From Deltaproteobacteria bacterium (GTDB taxonomy: Bacteria; Myxococcota_A; UBA9160; UBA4427), in assembly GCA_002691205.1 (NCBI GenBank), contig NZHD01000020.1, positions 28,995 through 92,994 of the forward strand: a stretch of 64,000 nucleotides of DNA, read 5' to 3'. The notes beneath the pieces were generated by a model, which saw only the letters and a list, made by a program, of their open reading frames with translations, was not told the origin of the DNA and searched no databases. This document shows, piece by piece, positions 29,668-39,127 of this stretch. The translations under genes and the position numbers were made by a program. Numbering within the stretch: the stretch's first letter is position 1; the number at the start of each line of letters is the position of its first letter.

Positions 29668-31122
29668 TCACCGGGCGATTTCAGCCACCCAAGCATCGAC
29701 GGCATCCATGGCCTGACGAGCCGTTCCGGGATAGCCATTCACAAGAATGGAAAAGAACTTTCGGCGCTTTTGTCCATCCTCAACCGTTCCCGAAAGCGCG
29801 ATCACCCGAGAGTCGTTCAGAAGGCCAGTCTTGGCTCGCACTCGCCCCTGCACGGGAAGCAACCGGTCCCGGAGCGTGCCATCTAGAGCCGCGATCGGGA
29901 GAGAAGCCACGAATTCAGGACCCATCCCGAAAGAGTGCGAGCCCACCTCCAGGGCGTTTACAATCATTCTCGCGCTCACCCGGTTAGTCACCGCTAAGCC
30001 GGACCCATCAACGAGGATGGCCTCCTCCCCGATTATGTTCATGGCGAGAAGTCGTTCTCGAAGAACCGACATTCCAGCCGGCCAACCTCCCTCACCCTCT
30101 CCGGAATTCAGGGCGAGCGCCTTCACAAGCATCTCAGTCATGGCGTTATTGCTGTACTTCATCGCCAGTGAGATGATTTCAGAGAGGGGCCGCCCCTTAA
30201 AGTTCAACAACATGACGGACTGAGAGGGATCCCCTCGAATCACCTCCCCGCCCACTGAAACACCGAGAGACTCAAGATGCATTTTGAGAACAGAGCCAGC
30301 ATAAAGACCTGGATCGCTCACGCTTCTCGGAAAGGCCTTGCTTTTTTCACCGAGGCGAACCGTCCCATCAATGCGCACAGACTCGCGCCCTGGAATGACT
30401 TCTCCACGGCTGAGATTCAGAACAGTGGCCTCGCCCATTCCTCCTGTCCTCGCTGAACCGACTCGTCTCAAATACTCCACCGGGGGGTCAAAAACGACGA
30501 TCGGCGGTTGGTCAACCTCTTCCGCGGGCGAGAGATGAGCGAAAAACGTGCCGTAGTTGGCCGTCAGAGCGCCCACTGGACCGTGATAAGCCCTCGACGA
30601 GACAGGCCCCCAAGCCGGGTGCCAAAAAACATCGTCAAAAGCGGTGTCATCCACAAGGAGGTTCCCCTCAATCCGGCGAAGCCCTTGCCTTCTCAGATCC
30701 GCCGCTACACGCCACCAGTCCTCTGTATTGAGGACCGGGTCTCCGCTCCCCCGCACCCTAAGTTGTCCAACCGTCCCCTCGGAGTCGATCAACCGATCCG
30801 AAAACACCTGGGTTTCAAAGCGAGCCGACGGTCCTAGAGTCGCCAACGCGGCCACGGATGTCAGAATTTTCATGTTTGAAGCGGGAGCGAGAAGCATGTC
30901 TGGGGACTGAGACCAAATCTCAGTCCCGTCCGACGCATGGACCACCAGCGCGCCTACTCGAGCCCCGCGAAGAGCCGGAACCTCCAAAAGAGCGGATAAA
31001 CCGGAATTCTGAGCGAAGTCTCTCTTCGCCTCGCTGAAAGAAAGCGGGTCTCCAGAGCCCCTTGCGGTGCCCGAGAAGGCCGAGATCAGTACGCCCCACA
31101 GAAGCCAAACCTGCAGTCCCAT
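29668..31122 (-). CDS. dacB: D-alanyl-D-alanine carboxypeptidase/endopeptidase (PBP4/DacB family)
   Basis: LLAPASNMKILTSVAALATLGP (SxxK), YSNNAMTEMLVK (SxN), VRAKTGLLNDSRVIALSG (KTG); signal peptide from MGLQVWLLWG. Confidence 0.93.
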   Translation of the reverse strand: MGLQVWLLWGVLISAFSGTARGSGDPLSFSEAKRDFAQNSGLSALLEVPALRGARVGALVVHASDGTEIWSQSPDMLLAPASNMKILTSVAALATLGPSARFETQVFSDRLIDSEGTVGQLRVRGSGDPVLNTEDWWRVAADLRRQGLRRIEGNLLVDDTAFDDVFWHPAWGPVSSRAYHGPVGALTANYGTFFAHLSPAEEVDQPPIVVFDPPVEYLRRVGSARTGGMGEATVLNLSRGEVIPGRESVRIDGTVRLGEKSKAFPRSVSDPGLYAGSVLKMHLESLGVSVGGEVIRGDPSQSVMLLNFKGRPLSEIISLAMKYSNNAMTEMLVKALALNSGEGEGGWPAGMSVLRERLLAMNIIGEEAILVDGSGLAVTNRVSARMIVNALEVGSHSFGMGPEFVASLPIAALDGTLRDRLLPVQGRVRAKTGLLNDSRVIALSGTVEDGQKRRKFFSILVNGYPGTARQAMDAVDAWVAEIAR

Positions 31123-31334
31123 CGTAAAGGACCGTCTTGACCCGGCCCAGAGGCCTATCGGTCTGAGTTGACCTTCTTCGTTAAAGGGTCTGAGCAAGAT
31201 TTCTCCCGTAAAAACCGATTGTCCACGAACTTCTGCAATGAGTTCCCGGCTAGGGGGGTGCGACAAGACGCCACCTGCGCGACGGTATCCCTACGCAAGC
31301 CGACGGGCAAATCCGCCCGGTCAAAAAGATACGA

Positions 31335-32675
31335 ATGGGGGTCCGCTTGCTCAATTGGATTTGGCTCGGACTGATACTCGTTTCCATCGGGTATGCGGCC
31401 TTTATTCCGGGTCGCATGGAAGTCTTAGCTTCCTCCATTTTGTCCGGAGCCTCAACGGCCGTGCAACTGATCATCGGCTTAGTGGGAGCCATGGTTCTCT
31501 TCCTCGGCCTGACGCGCGTGGCCTTCGACGGAGGTCTCCGCGCTTGGCTAGGCCGAAAGCTCGCTCCTCTCGTCAGCCGACTCTTTCCTGAAGTCCCCCC
31601 GGATCATCCAGCCATGAGCTCCATGGTGATGAACATGTCCTCAAATATGATGGGGCTTGGAAATGCGGCGACGCCTTTTGGCCTGAAAGCCATGAGCGAA
31701 CTCGCTCGCCTGAATCCAAACACAGGCGTAGCCTCAAACGCGATGGTGCTCTTCCTGGCCATCAACACCTCCGCCATCACCCTATTTCCGCCTTTTGGCA
31801 CCATCGCAGTCAGACAAGCAGCGGGCTCCACCGAAGCGTGGGCAATCTGGCTTCCCACACTGATCGCCACGACCTGTTCGACTGTCGCCGCCGTCAGTGC
31901 CTACTTCCTACTGGGCCGACTTCCTGTTTTTCGCGCGCACGCGCTCAAAAAACCGCCTCCCCCTGTGGCTCACTCGAACTCCGAGCAAGGCTCGGACACC
32001 TCGCCCGAAGAGCCCCTGGAGGAGCCGAAATCCATCCATTCTCCGAAATGGCTAAGAGTTCTGCTGATCGGCGGATTCGCTCTGTGCGTGACTCTTGGGC
32101 TGGGTCTAGAACTCAGCCGCCTCGTGCCCGAAATTGGAGTCAGCGCCGCCTTTAAACAGATCATCAGCGGCTGGCTCCTTCCTCTCTTTATTGCCGGCCT
32201 CCTGTTGATTGGCGTAGGCGCGGGAATCAATGCCTACGATTCAATGATTTCGGGGGCGAGAGAAGGACTCGAAGTGGCCGCCCGAATCGTTCCCTATTTA
32301 GTCGCCATTCTGGTGGCTGTGGCCGTCTTTAGAGCCTCTGGAGCCCTCGACGCCCTGATCGAAATCCTTAACCCCTACACCCGTGCGGTGGGTGTTCCTG
32401 CCGAAGTCCTGCCTATGGCCTTACTTCGCCCCTTGTCTGGATCAGGGGCCTTTGGCGTGATGGCCGAAACCTTGTCGACGTACGGGCCAGACACTTTCAT
32501 CGGGTACCTGACTTCCACGCTGATGGGCTCTACCGAAACCACTTTTTATGTCCTTGCCCTCTACCTGGGTGCAGCCGGTGTCGTCGATGGGCGCCATGCC
32601 CTCGCCGCCTGTTTGTTGGGTGATTTAGGCGGTTTCATCGGTGCGGTCGTGGCGTGCCACTGGCTCTTTGGCTAG
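31335..32675 (+). CDS. Fused SpmA-SpmB-like membrane protein (nucleoside-recognition/gate domain)
   Basis: SSMVMNMSSNMMGLGNAATPFGLKAM (SpmA-like) plus GAREGLEVAARIVPYLVAILVAVAVFRASGALD and LPMALLRPLSGSGAFGVM (SpmB-like). Confidence 0.88.
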   Translation: MGVRLLNWIWLGLILVSIGYAAFIPGRMEVLASSILSGASTAVQLIIGLVGAMVLFLGLTRVAFDGGLRAWLGRKLAPLVSRLFPEVPPDHPAMSSMVMNMSSNMMGLGNAATPFGLKAMSELARLNPNTGVASNAMVLFLAINTSAITLFPPFGTIAVRQAAGSTEAWAIWLPTLIATTCSTVAAVSAYFLLGRLPVFRAHALKKPPPPVAHSNSEQGSDTSPEEPLEEPKSIHSPKWLRVLLIGGFALCVTLGLGLELSRLVPEIGVSAAFKQIISGWLLPLFIAGLLLIGVGAGINAYDSMISGAREGLEVAARIVPYLVAILVAVAVFRASGALDALIEILNPYTRAVGVPAEVLPMALLRPLSGSGAFGVMAETLSTYGPDTFIGYLTSTLMGSTETTFYVLALYLGAAGVVDGRHALAACLLGDLGGFIGAVVACHWLFG

Positions 32676-32685
32676 GCGCTCATTT

Positions 32686-33756
32686 GTGGAAGCCGAAAAA
32701 AAAGAACGCCTCAACGTACAAGCCCAAATCGAAAAACTGACCGGCCGGTCGGTCATGGCCCTCGAGGATGTGGAACCAGGCTTAGGCCATCGTCATTTCT
32801 TCCGCGTCCGTTTCGGAGATCAAAAAAAGCCCCGCAGTATGATTGCTCGCTTCGAACCCACCGCGGCCCTCTCCTCCGAAACTCCGAGCGAACCTCCCCT
32901 CGAACCCATTCGCGCCTTTCTGGAAAAGCGGGGGCTTCCGGTTCCTCGCTCGTACGGAGACAACGGCCCGTTGCAATTGCTCGAAGACTTGGGCAACACC
33001 AGCCTGGAAAATCGAGTGCTGACAGCAAGTACGACGGAACGGAAGTCGCTTTATCGGGAAGCCTGCGCACTCATTCCAAGACTCCAAAGGCTCCAAGCCC
33101 CGTCGGTGAAAAAACCGGCCGCCTTTGAACGATTCTGGAATCAGGAGTTGGTTCTCACGAAAGCGACAAAATGGCTCGAATGGAGTTTCCCCCTCCTGCA
33201 AGGCCGGCCGGCACACCCCCAAGAACGCACCGAGATTCGCCAAGCCTTTTCCTTTGTGGCGCAAACGCTCTCCCAAGGCCCTCAACGCCTCGCTCATCGT
33301 GATTTCAAAGCCGCCAATTTGCACTTTAGAAACGAAGTCAGCACGCCGAAACTGACTATGATCGATCTGCAAGGCGCTTTCTTAGCCCCACCGGAGTACG
33401 ATTTGGTCTGTCTTCTACGAGATTCACACGTGACTCTTCCCGAAGTGGAGGTGATTTCCTTGCTTGAGGAAACGAGACCTGACTTGCCTGATCAGGTGGA
33501 CAAGGAAACGTTCCTTCGGCGTTTCGATCTCATTACTTTGGTCCGCGTGTGCAAAGACCTTTCTCATTATCTCCATGCCGCGACTCAACTTTCCGACCGC
33601 CGCTACCTGCCATTCGTGCCTCAGGCTCTCTCCAACCTTCGCAAAGCGGCGGAACGCGCTGACACCCGGGACCCAGAGGTCGGACCCCTGACTCATTTTC
33701 TTTTAACTGCTCCCGAGACCATCGAGATCCCAATGAGCGATGAGCTGCCCCGGTGA
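32686..33756 (+). CDS. Aminoglycoside-phosphotransferase-fold kinase, AmgK-like (putative N-acetylmuramate/GlcNAc kinase)
   Basis: LQLLEDLGNTSLENRV; RLAHRDFKAANLHF; LTMIDLQGAFLAPPEYDLVCLLRDSHV; directly upstream of the MurU-like gene. Start uncertain (ORF track start 32641). Confidence 0.8.
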   Translation: MEAEKKERLNVQAQIEKLTGRSVMALEDVEPGLGHRHFFRVRFGDQKKPRSMIARFEPTAALSSETPSEPPLEPIRAFLEKRGLPVPRSYGDNGPLQLLEDLGNTSLENRVLTASTTERKSLYREACALIPRLQRLQAPSVKKPAAFERFWNQELVLTKATKWLEWSFPLLQGRPAHPQERTEIRQAFSFVAQTLSQGPQRLAHRDFKAANLHFRNEVSTPKLTMIDLQGAFLAPPEYDLVCLLRDSHVTLPEVEVISLLEETRPDLPDQVDKETFLRRFDLITLVRVCKDLSHYLHAATQLSDRRYLPFVPQALSNLRKAAERADTRDPEVGPLTHFLLTAPETIEIPMSDELPR

Positions 33757-34733
33757 GAGCTATGATCCTTGCAGCCGGCCTTGGCACTCGCTTGCAGCCG
33801 CTCACCCACCTCAAGGCTAAGCCCGCACTTCCGGTTCTGGGGCGCCCGGTGATCGCATGGCTGCTTGAATTCCTTCGAGCATCAGGCATCAAGGAGGTCG
33901 CCATCAACGTTCATTATCGTCCTGAGAGCATCAAAGAAGCGGTTCAACGATATGGCCCCGGCGATATGAAAATTGAGTACTTCACAGAGAAGCGCCCCTT
34001 AGGGACAGGCGGAGGCATCGCCGCGGCACGCCACTTTCTCTCCCGTTCTGACCCAGCCATCATCATCGCCGGAGACATGCTTCTCGACGTAAACCTACAG
34101 CCCCTCATCGAAGAACACCTTAGGCAAGAGGCTCTCTGCACCCTCCTTCTGCAAGATGACGCTGAGAAAGCGAAAACCTTTGGAAGCATCGGCCTCGATG
34201 CGCATGGCAGAGTAAAAAGAATCGCTCAACGACTCAATCTAGGCGATGAAACAGAACGAGGTGTCTTTGTTGGCCTTCGACTCGTGTCCCCCAAAGCTTT
34301 TTCGGCCTTACCTGGTTTTTCACCGGATGAGGCTTTTGAGGACCTCACTGACTGGTTTGGCCCGTTGATCACGTCTGGTGACACACGTATACGTGGTCAT
34401 CGATTACCCCCTACAAGCCTTGCCTGGACGCCCGTCGGCACACCGGAAGAGTACTTGCACGCCAACCTCTCCCCAAGTTCACCTTCCTACCTGTCCAAGG
34501 AGCAACTTTTGTTCCCTGGCACCCAGCAAGTAGGCGAAGCCCACGACGTTATTTTGGGTCCAGGAGCCACAGTCGGACAAGGGGCACTGTTAGAACGCTG
34601 CGTTGTGTGGGAAAACGAGACCGTACCGCCGAACTTTGCGGCCACAGGAGGGGTATTTGCCCACGGAAGATTCTACTCTTGCACCGAAGACAAAAACTCA
34701 AAGAGCTACAAGGAGAATCCGCGGGATGAATGA
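33753..34733 (+). CDS. Sugar nucleotidyltransferase, MurU-like (putative MurNAc-1-P uridylyltransferase)
   Basis: AMILAAGLGTRLQPLTHLKAKPALPVLGRPVIAWLLEFL; GDMLLDVNLQPLIEEH; GTG overlaps the end of the kinase gene. Confidence 0.83.
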   Translation: MRAMILAAGLGTRLQPLTHLKAKPALPVLGRPVIAWLLEFLRASGIKEVAINVHYRPESIKEAVQRYGPGDMKIEYFTEKRPLGTGGGIAAARHFLSRSDPAIIIAGDMLLDVNLQPLIEEHLRQEALCTLLLQDDAEKAKTFGSIGLDAHGRVKRIAQRLNLGDETERGVFVGLRLVSPKAFSALPGFSPDEAFEDLTDWFGPLITSGDTRIRGHRLPPTSLAWTPVGTPEEYLHANLSPSSPSYLSKEQLLFPGTQQVGEAHDVILGPGATVGQGALLERCVVWENETVPPNFAATGGVFAHGRFYSCTEDKNSKSYKENPRDE

Positions 34734-35463
34734 GGTGACCTTCATCGGCACCAGTGATGCGTTTGGAGCAGGCGGACGAAGGCAGTCCGCCGTGTTCGTG
34801 CGCGGCGACAGGGGCTCTCTTCTCCTCGACTGCGGAGCGACCACCAACACCGGTCTCAATGACTTAAAAATTGAGCGCGACGAAATCGACTCTATTCTGA
34901 TCTCTCATTTCCACGGCGACCACTTTGGGGGCATTCCTCTCTTCCTTTTCGCTTGTCTCTATACAGATCAAAGAACTCGAGCGCTTGACATTGCAGGCCC
35001 TCCTGGCATCGAGTCTCGGGTTCGTGCGCTGGCTCACGCCATGGGCCACTCCCTGGATGAACGTCCTTGGACATTTCCGATTCATTTCCGAGAGATACCC
35101 GCCGGCGTCAGCCACGAGGTGGGCCCAGCCCAAGTCCATGCCTTCGAAACGCGCCATCAACTCGAAGCTCATCCTCACGGCTATCGGGTAAACCTAGGGA
35201 GCCGCACCGTGATGTACACGGGCGATACGGGCTGGTTTAACGAACTGCCTCGTCTATGCGCGGGCGCGGACCTTCTCATCAGTGAGTGCACCCTTTTCGA
35301 TCAAAAGCTGGACTTTCATCTCAGCCTTGAGGAACTCCTGTCCCATCGAGTCGAATTCGATGTGGGCCGATTTATCCTGACTCACCTGGGTGAAAGTATG
35401 TCCAAGCGAAGAGGAACACTCGAACTCGAAACCGCGGACGACGGCCTTATTCTGGCGCTCTGA
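34726..35463 (+). CDS. Metallo-beta-lactamase-fold hydrolase (RNase Z/phosphodiesterase-like)
   Basis: SILISHFHGDHFGGIPLFLFACLY (HxHxDH); VMYTGDTGW; internal start MNEVTFIGTSDAFGAGGRRQS. Confidence 0.85.
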   Translation: MNEVTFIGTSDAFGAGGRRQSAVFVRGDRGSLLLDCGATTNTGLNDLKIERDEIDSILISHFHGDHFGGIPLFLFACLYTDQRTRALDIAGPPGIESRVRALAHAMGHSLDERPWTFPIHFREIPAGVSHEVGPAQVHAFETRHQLEAHPHGYRVNLGSRTVMYTGDTGWFNELPRLCAGADLLISECTLFDQKLDFHLSLEELLSHRVEFDVGRFILTHLGESMSKRRGTLELETADDGLILAL

Positions 35464-35479
35464 CCCGTTTCTTGGCCAG

Positions 35480-36634
35480 TCATTCTCCCCAGACCAGTGT
35501 GCCCAACACAGCGGCTCGTCGGGCTCCCGTACATTTAGGAAGATGATTCGGAACGCCCAGCAAAGCATTCCGACCCAGCAACGAAAAAGCCATGGCCTCC
35601 GCCGCTCCAATAGGCACTCCATGCAGATCAAACTCTTCGATAGCCACCCCAGGAAGAGCCCGACGGAGTCCCATCATCATTGCGGGATTCAACGCTCCTC
35701 CCCCGCCCACGAGAAGACGATCCATTTGAGCCCCCGCATCCGGCGTCCAGTCCCGACATGCTCGACCTACAGCCTCGGTCGTCAAAGCGACGAGAGTTGC
35801 GATTAAGTCGTTTCCCGATTGATCGCCCTTCTCGGCATTCCAACGATTCAGAATCACGCGACAGGCCTCGCTGCCATAGCGCTCTCGACCTGTGGACTTC
35901 GGCGGTGAGCGATCAAAATATTCATCAGTGAGCAGCCCTTCAAGGAAGGAGGAATCCACAGCGCCTGATAGAGCAAGCCCTCCGTCGCGATCCATTTTTT
36001 CTCGCCCGCCTGTAAGCAATGCAACGACACCGTCCACGAGCGAATTGGCAGGGCCGACATCAAAAGCCACCACAGCATCCGGGTCCGCCCGCGGAGGCAG
36101 CCAAGTCAAATTTGAAATCCCACCCAGATTCAAAACCCCTCGCCCTTCCACCGAATCCGTGAACACCGCGTGATGAAAAAATGGAGCCAAAGGAGCCCCC
36201 TCGCCCCCCATGGCCAAGTCTCGTGCCCGAAAATCAGCAATGACAGGGCGACCCGTACGCTCCGCAATGATCGCCGCCGATCCAATCTGAAGAGTCCCCA
36301 TCAACTCAGGATGATGAGCCACCGTCTGTCCATGCGAAGCGATCCCATCAATTCGGCTTAAAGACAGACTGGCCTCAGCGGCGACGCTTCGGGCTGCCTC
36401 AGCAAACGCTTCTCCCAGCGCGACATCCAGACCCACCAACTCAGACAAAACCTCACCGGAAGGAAGAGCGCCGTCAGCCAAGCGGTGAATGCGGGCACGC
36501 ATCCGCTCCGAATGAGGGACCTCAATTTCGGCCAAAAGACGAAACGGAAGAGCCGAAGGTCCTGACGGCCACTCCACCAAAGCCGCATCAACACCATCCG
36601 CGGAGGTCCCCGACATAAGCCCGATCATCAACAT
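35480..36634 (-). CDS. anmK: Anhydro-N-acetylmuramic acid kinase
   Basis: MIGLMSGTSADGVDAALVEW; GIASHGQTVAHHP; VLNLGGISNLTWLP; LLVGGGGALNPAMM. Confidence 0.95.
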   Translation of the reverse strand: MLMIGLMSGTSADGVDAALVEWPSGPSALPFRLLAEIEVPHSERMRARIHRLADGALPSGEVLSELVGLDVALGEAFAEAARSVAAEASLSLSRIDGIASHGQTVAHHPELMGTLQIGSAAIIAERTGRPVIADFRARDLAMGGEGAPLAPFFHHAVFTDSVEGRGVLNLGGISNLTWLPPRADPDAVVAFDVGPANSLVDGVVALLTGGREKMDRDGGLALSGAVDSSFLEGLLTDEYFDRSPPKSTGRERYGSEACRVILNRWNAEKGDQSGNDLIATLVALTTEAVGRACRDWTPDAGAQMDRLLVGGGGALNPAMMMGLRRALPGVAIEEFDLHGVPIGAAEAMAFSLLGRNALLGVPNHLPKCTGARRAAVLGTLVWGE

Positions 36635-36912
36635 GATGCAGAGATTAGACTGAATTGCGCAGATCGGTGAATTCTCAGGCAATTACCAGACCGAACCGGA
36701 TGAATACTGCTCAGCAGACGCTTGACACCCGTGCGAAATCCCCCACCATGATGGGGCTTCACGTAGGTTTGGATCGCATGTATCTCTTTCACCCCACCAC
36801 TGCAGGGCAAGATTGAGATGAGCGGAACAAGTTTCCACGCGCCCTCTCGCCAAAAGCGACCCAGAGAAGAGGGGCGAACCAATCAGCTCGTAAAACCGGA
36901 GAACAGGGATTC

Positions 36913-37176
36913 ATGAACGACGCTTCACGCTTCCAGGGATGGGCCATTTGTGGAGGGGCTGGTCTACTCGCCTTTCTCTTTGTGATCGGAATTCTAAACG
37001 GGAGCTATTGGGCCATTGCCCTGCCCGTGGCCGTGATGACTCTTTTCGTCCTGGGCCTCGCCGGTTGGGTGGGTTACACGATCGCGACGATCCAAGTCGA
37101 ACCCGAGCCGTCGCCCGACGCGCCGCCGGCCACAGGCCCGCCGGAGCAGGATAAGGCCACCGACGGCGCGAACTGA
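36913..37176 (+). CDS. Small membrane protein (two TM segments)
   Basis: LLAFLFVIGILNGSYWAIALPVAVMTLFVLGLAGWVGYTIATIQVEPEP; immediately upstream of the GT cluster. Confidence 0.5.
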   Translation: MNDASRFQGWAICGGAGLLAFLFVIGILNGSYWAIALPVAVMTLFVLGLAGWVGYTIATIQVEPEPSPDAPPATGPPEQDKATDGAN

Positions 37177-37188
37177 GCTCATTCTCTC

Positions 37189-38448
37189 ATGCGGATCGCA
37201 CTCCTAACGTATCGAGGAAACATGTTCTGCGGCGGACAGGGCATTTACGCCGCCTACCTCGCGCGAGAGTGGCACCGTGCCGGCCACGAGGTCCACGTCA
37301 TCGCGGGGCCGCCCCTGCCTGAGCTGGAACCCGGTATCCCCTTGCATGAAATCGACAACGACAATGTCTTTGGGGCCGACATCGAAGATTCCCTCAACCC
37401 CGAGCGCCCCTTCTCTCTGCTCAGACCCCTCAGCCTCTGGGAACTAGGCGTTTCCCGCTTTGGTGTCTTTCCAGAGATGCAGACCTTCGGCTTTCGACTC
37501 TTACGACAATGGCCTGAACTCCAAAAAAAATACAAGTTCGATGTCGTATTCGACAATCAGTGTCTTTCATGGGGTCTTCTAGGGATTCAAAAACTGGGTA
37601 CGCCAGTGATTTCCGTGATTCATCATCCGCTCCACATCGACCGCGAAGCCGATTTCTCCATCGACCCTCGACTGGTCAAAAAAATTAAACGCACTCTTTA
37701 CTTCCCGCTCTTCATGCAGCAGCAAGTCGCTCGCCGGCTTGCTCGAATCGTGACAGTGAGTCAAGCCTCTGCGGTGGAGATCGAGCGATATTTTAAAATT
37801 CCCACCTCGCAAATTCCGGTGGTGTACAACGGCACCGATACGAATTTATTTCGCCCTATTCCATCCGTTCAAAAAGAGGCCGACATGCTCTTCGTCGGCC
37901 GCACGGAGGACCGTAAAAAAGGCATCGGAACGATGCTGGAGGCCCTCTCTATGCTGCCTGAGCACATTACTCTGAAAATCATTGACGGCCGCATACCTAC
38001 GGATGGACTCGTCCCTCGGCTGATCAATAAGTACAAACTTCAGGCGAGAGTCCAAATCGTGGACCGAATGCTCACTGTGGACGAATTAGTCGAGCAATAT
38101 TCGACGGCTCGAGTCGCCATCGTCCCCTCTTTCTTCGAAGGCTTTGGCTTCCCTGCCAGCGAAGCGATGGCCTGTGGCCTAGCCGTGATTGCCAATGCAG
38201 CTGGAGCGCTCCCTGAAGTCATCGGGACAGACGGAGAAGCTGGGCTGCTCGTCCCGCAACGAAATGCCCAAGCCATGGCTGATGCCATGCAGAACATCCT
38301 AAGCGATCCTGAACTAACTGAGCAAATGGGGATCGCAGCTCGAGCCCGCGTCGAACGTGTATTTCAATGGAGTGAGGCCGCTTCGCGCCTTGCCGTCGTC
38401 TTTGAGGAAACCATTCGTGCTACTGACAGTCGATCTAGAGCGGCTTAA
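37189..38448 (+). CDS. GT4-family glycosyltransferase (copy 1)
   Basis: GGQGIYAAYLAREWHRAGHEVHVIAG; VVYNGTDTNLF; VPSFFEGFGFPASEAMACGLAVIANAAGALPEVIG. Confidence 0.92.
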   Translation: MRIALLTYRGNMFCGGQGIYAAYLAREWHRAGHEVHVIAGPPLPELEPGIPLHEIDNDNVFGADIEDSLNPERPFSLLRPLSLWELGVSRFGVFPEMQTFGFRLLRQWPELQKKYKFDVVFDNQCLSWGLLGIQKLGTPVISVIHHPLHIDREADFSIDPRLVKKIKRTLYFPLFMQQQVARRLARIVTVSQASAVEIERYFKIPTSQIPVVYNGTDTNLFRPIPSVQKEADMLFVGRTEDRKKGIGTMLEALSMLPEHITLKIIDGRIPTDGLVPRLINKYKLQARVQIVDRMLTVDELVEQYSTARVAIVPSFFEGFGFPASEAMACGLAVIANAAGALPEVIGTDGEAGLLVPQRNAQAMADAMQNILSDPELTEQMGIAARARVERVFQWSEAASRLAVVFEETIRATDSRSRAA

Positions 38449-39127
38449 GGTCCGCAAAAAAGATCTCGTACTCGACGCCGGATGCGGTGAGGGACGCCAT
38501 TGTTTTGGCGTCCTCGAGCGAGGCGCCGATGTCGTGGGTCTAGACCTTGATTTTGCATCCCTGCGAGCCGCGTCGGGACGACTCCGTGATCGCGCCAGTG
38601 AACTCGGTTCGGTGGGCGCGGTCAATCAAGGTGATGCGTTTCATCTGCCTTATCGCGACAATACATTTGATCGCGTCATCTGTTCGGAGGTCATGGAACA
38701 TGTCCATGACTACGTGGGAGCCGCTCGAGAACTCGCTCGAGTCACGAAGCCAGGAGGTCGGCTCGCGATCACGATCCCAACCACGACGAGCGAAAACCTC
38801 TACCTCAGACTCGGCGACGAATACTTTGAAAGTCCAGGCGGGCACATCCGGATCTTTAAGCCTCGCCAACTGGCACTGGGTTTAGCCAAGGCCGGCCTTG
38901 GTACTGAAGGAGTCGGCTTCGCCCATGGCTTTCACACGCCCTACTGGGTCCTTCGCTCGATCATGAATCTTCCTACAGCCGACGACAGTCTATTGGTTCA
39001 GGGGTATCGAAAATTTCTTATTCAGATTACCGGATCCCCTTTCATGGATAGTCTTGAGAAAACGGTGCTGAATCGAATCTGCCCAAAAAGTCTCATACTC
39101 TACGCCGAGAAGCCGGCTGCTCCTTAG
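38417..39127 (+). CDS. Class I SAM-dependent methyltransferase
   Basis: VLDAGCGEGRHCFGVLERGADVVGLDLD; VICSEVMEHVHDY; GTG start inferred, overlapping the GT4 3' end. Confidence 0.87.
   Translation: MLLTVDLERLKVRKKDLVLDAGCGEGRHCFGVLERGADVVGLDLDFASLRAASGRLRDRASELGSVGAVNQGDAFHLPYRDNTFDRVICSEVMEHVHDYVGAARELARVTKPGGRLAITIPTTTSENLYLRLGDEYFESPGGHIRIFKPRQLALGLAKAGLGTEGVGFAHGFHTPYWVLRSIMNLPTADDSLLVQGYRKFLIQITGSPFMDSLEKTVLNRICPKSLILYAEKPAAP

Noticed and set aside
32782-33372. 196-aa minus ORF
   Set aside because: Antisense to the AmgK-like kinase, which carries clear catalytic motifs
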